Of a DNA stretch of 64,000 bases, positions 62,893 through 64,000 are shown piece by piece (the first letter of the stretch is position 1; every line of letters begins with the position of its first letter). The notes beneath the pieces were generated by a model that searched no databases, was not told the origin of the DNA, and was given only the letters and a program-made list of their open reading frames with translations. The stretch comes from Ilyomonas sp964249755 (lineage in GTDB: Bacteria > Bacteroidota > Bacteroidia > Chitinophagales > Chitinophagaceae). A program made the translations under genes and the position numbers. The stretch is from the NCBI GenBank assembly GCA_964249755.1, contig CAXUDB010000002.1:372001-436000 (forward strand). Direction: 5' to 3'.

Positions 62893-63483
62893 ATGGCACG
62901 CATACAAACCAATAAAGATACATCACGCAAGAACATTATTGTGCAAGCTGCTGCCAGCCTGTTTTTAGAGAAAGGCTATAAAGCAGCCAGCATGCGCGAG
63001 TTAGCTGAGAAAGTGGGCGTAGAAGCCGCCAGTTTATACAACCACATCCGCAGCAAAACCGACCTGTTGCACGACATCTGTTTTGTGGTTGCCAACCGCT
63101 ATTGGGAAGAAATCAATCATATAGAAAGTGAAGATTTGCCGGCAATCGGGAAGATAGAAGCTCTGCTTCGCTTTCTCATTAACCAGATGATTTTTAATTT
63201 TGATGAAGTCCATGTGAGCGACCGTGAATGGCGCCATCTCGCTGAGCCTTATCTGTCTAATTTTCATACCCAGCGAGGGAACTTCCGCAAGCGGTTTGCT
63301 GCCATCATCGAAAAAGGAATTGCGGATAAAGAAATCAAATCCATAGATGCGTCAACCGCCGTATTAATTATGCTTCACGCCATCAGTGGCATCGAAAGCT
63401 GGCACCGAAGCAAGCGTAAAATTGACGATAAGGAGCTGGAGGAAAACATGATAACGATTATGCTGGACGGGCTGCGAAAATAA
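62893..63483 (+). CDS. TetR/AcrR family transcriptional regulator
   Basis: N-terminal helix-turn-helix (about 10-58): RKNIIVQAAASLFLEKGYKA, MRELAEKVGVEAASLYNHIR, the TetR signature. C-terminal ligand domain of the TetR_C/FadR-like type (about 85-190). Length 196 aa normal. No obvious target is adjacent; the gene following in the same direction encodes a membrane protein. Ligand unknown, possibly fatty acyl-CoA by analogy. Confidence 0.92.
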   Translation: MARIQTNKDTSRKNIIVQAAASLFLEKGYKAASMRELAEKVGVEAASLYNHIRSKTDLLHDICFVVANRYWEEINHIESEDLPAIGKIEALLRFLINQMIFNFDEVHVSDREWRHLAEPYLSNFHTQRGNFRKRFAAIIEKGIADKEIKSIDASTAVLIMLHAISGIESWHRSKRKIDDKELEENMITIMLDGLRK

Positions 63484-63489
63484 TTTTTT

Positions 63490-64000
63490 ATGCATCGTTT
63501 TAAAGCAAATGCAAAAGTTGCGTCAAAAATTCTGAATTGTGCCTATACAATAATTGTTGTTCTTTTTCTGCTTGATGCATTGAGGCTGGTAGAAATCAAA
63601 TCCCAGCCTTTAAAATCTTTTATTTTTACTGGATTATTAATTGGAACTCCCTTGATTTTTGTCTGGAATTTAGTCGCTCTTACAACTCTTTGTCATAAAA
63701 TAGTCGGACTCGTCCTTCCAGTTTGTGCAATCATTTTTATCCTCGTTGTTACACCAGTAAAAATTATTTTTTCATCAGAAGCATTGAAAACACAAACTGT
63801 TATGTATAAAAACGCGCATTTTAGTTTTAAAACTATCGAGTATCAAATGCAGGATATCGGCGCATCAGGTTATCACAGCAGAACTGTGGAAATTTTATAC
63901 CTGACAAAATTTTTCATGATTGCATACCCGGTTTCAGAGAAAACAAATCTGGGGATAGAATGGATAAAGGTTAATAAGGACGTTAACGAACTTGAATTTG
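63490..64000 (+). CDS. Membrane protein of unknown function, cut by window end
   Basis: ATG at 63490, 6 bases after the TetR-type stop, and open to the last base (about 170 codons seen). MHRFKANAKVASKILNCAYT precedes three hydrophobic segments (about 18-32, 46-66, 72-90), then a soluble part with KNAHFSFKTIEYQMQDIGAS. No stop is reached, so the gene continues beyond the window. Family not recognised. Confidence 0.7.
   Translation, partial: MHRFKANAKVASKILNCAYTIIVVLFLLDALRLVEIKSQPLKSFIFTGLLIGTPLIFVWNLVALTTLCHKIVGLVLPVCAIIFILVVTPVKIIFSSEALKTQTVMYKNAHFSFKTIEYQMQDIGASGYHSRTVEILYLTKFFMIAYPVSEKTNLGIEWIKVNKDVNELEF

Noticed and set aside
1..64000. tRNA or rRNA genes
   Set aside because: No cloverleaf with a T-loop GGTTCGA-type motif or rRNA-like stretch was seen in the gaps by eye; a covariance search would be decisive.

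Overview
The window reads as the chromosome of a member of the Bacteroidota, most likely Chitinophagia/Chitinophagaceae. Supporting signs are secreted proteins with C-terminal T9SS-type sorting domains (10936..13029, 37014..37811), two enzymes of the futalosine menaquinone route (mqnE, mqnC), the bacillithiol deacetylase bshB1, several small families typical of the phylum (DUF5606, DUF4294, DUF6155, GEVED, START-like), TAnnTTTG promoters ahead of rpoB and mqnE, and almost no Shine-Dalgarno sequences. No rRNA, tRNA, insertion sequence, prophage or CRISPR array was recognised.

Layout. 1-10.2 kb: a same-strand stress and fermentation block (YceI, tandem universal stress protein, two membrane proteins, zinc alcohol dehydrogenase, PRC-barrel protein, a 53-aa lysine-rich protein, a baeRF-like protein, DUF1003 protein, phosphoketolase) with a decayed fragment of a second phosphoketolase at 6.8 kb. 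10.9-24.3 kb: mainly core genes (VCBS secreted protein, TPR histidine kinase, mnmE, DUF5606, oligoendopeptidase F, YccF, START-like, LptF/G permease overlapping a Tat-type superoxide dismutase, CDF metal transporter, DUF3467). 24.4-25.9 kb: two small genes, a broken Mrr-like restriction endonuclease and a repeat array. 26-34.4 kb: mqnE, an Omp85-like outer-membrane protein, fatty-acid desaturase, bshB1, DUF4294, and an AraC regulator with a short-chain dehydrogenase. 34.7-41.9 kb: unknown and secreted proteins, a GH20-type glycosidase, truncated haemoglobin and sulfatase, with two long repeat arrays. 42-50.4 kb: rpoB standing alone, an ArnT-like glycosyltransferase, and an efflux adaptor plus ABC ATPase without a permease. 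50.5-64 kb: SDR, lipoprotein, GH13 enzyme, unknown AT-rich gene, DUF885 lipoprotein, gyrB, DUF6155, pgl, mqnC, a DUF5655 nuclease-like gene between inverted repeats, TetR regulator, and a membrane protein cut by the window end.

The most striking signal lies between the genes. Five intergenic regions (10391..10537, 25712..25816, 35489..35782, 38140..38475, 54811..54957) carry degenerate tandem arrays. All have a period of exactly 21 bases (two helical turns), yet each has its own unrelated consensus; together they hold about 49 units. They are not CRISPRs (no spacers) and not credible genes, although a 21-base period automatically keeps frames open and yields heptapeptide-repeat ORFs. Two of the arrays also contain inverted units, one as a perfect 19-bp hairpin. 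The shared period without shared sequence suggests a common generating mechanism or a structural role, and I know of no described element that fits.

Other notable points are the phosphoketolase remnant whose differences from the intact gene are almost all silent, a 23-bp perfect inverted-repeat element between pgl and mqnC, a recurring TACCTCACACCTCA-type repeat, a signal peptide lacking any usual start codon at 27.5 kb, and the detachment of rpoB from rpoC and rplJL.
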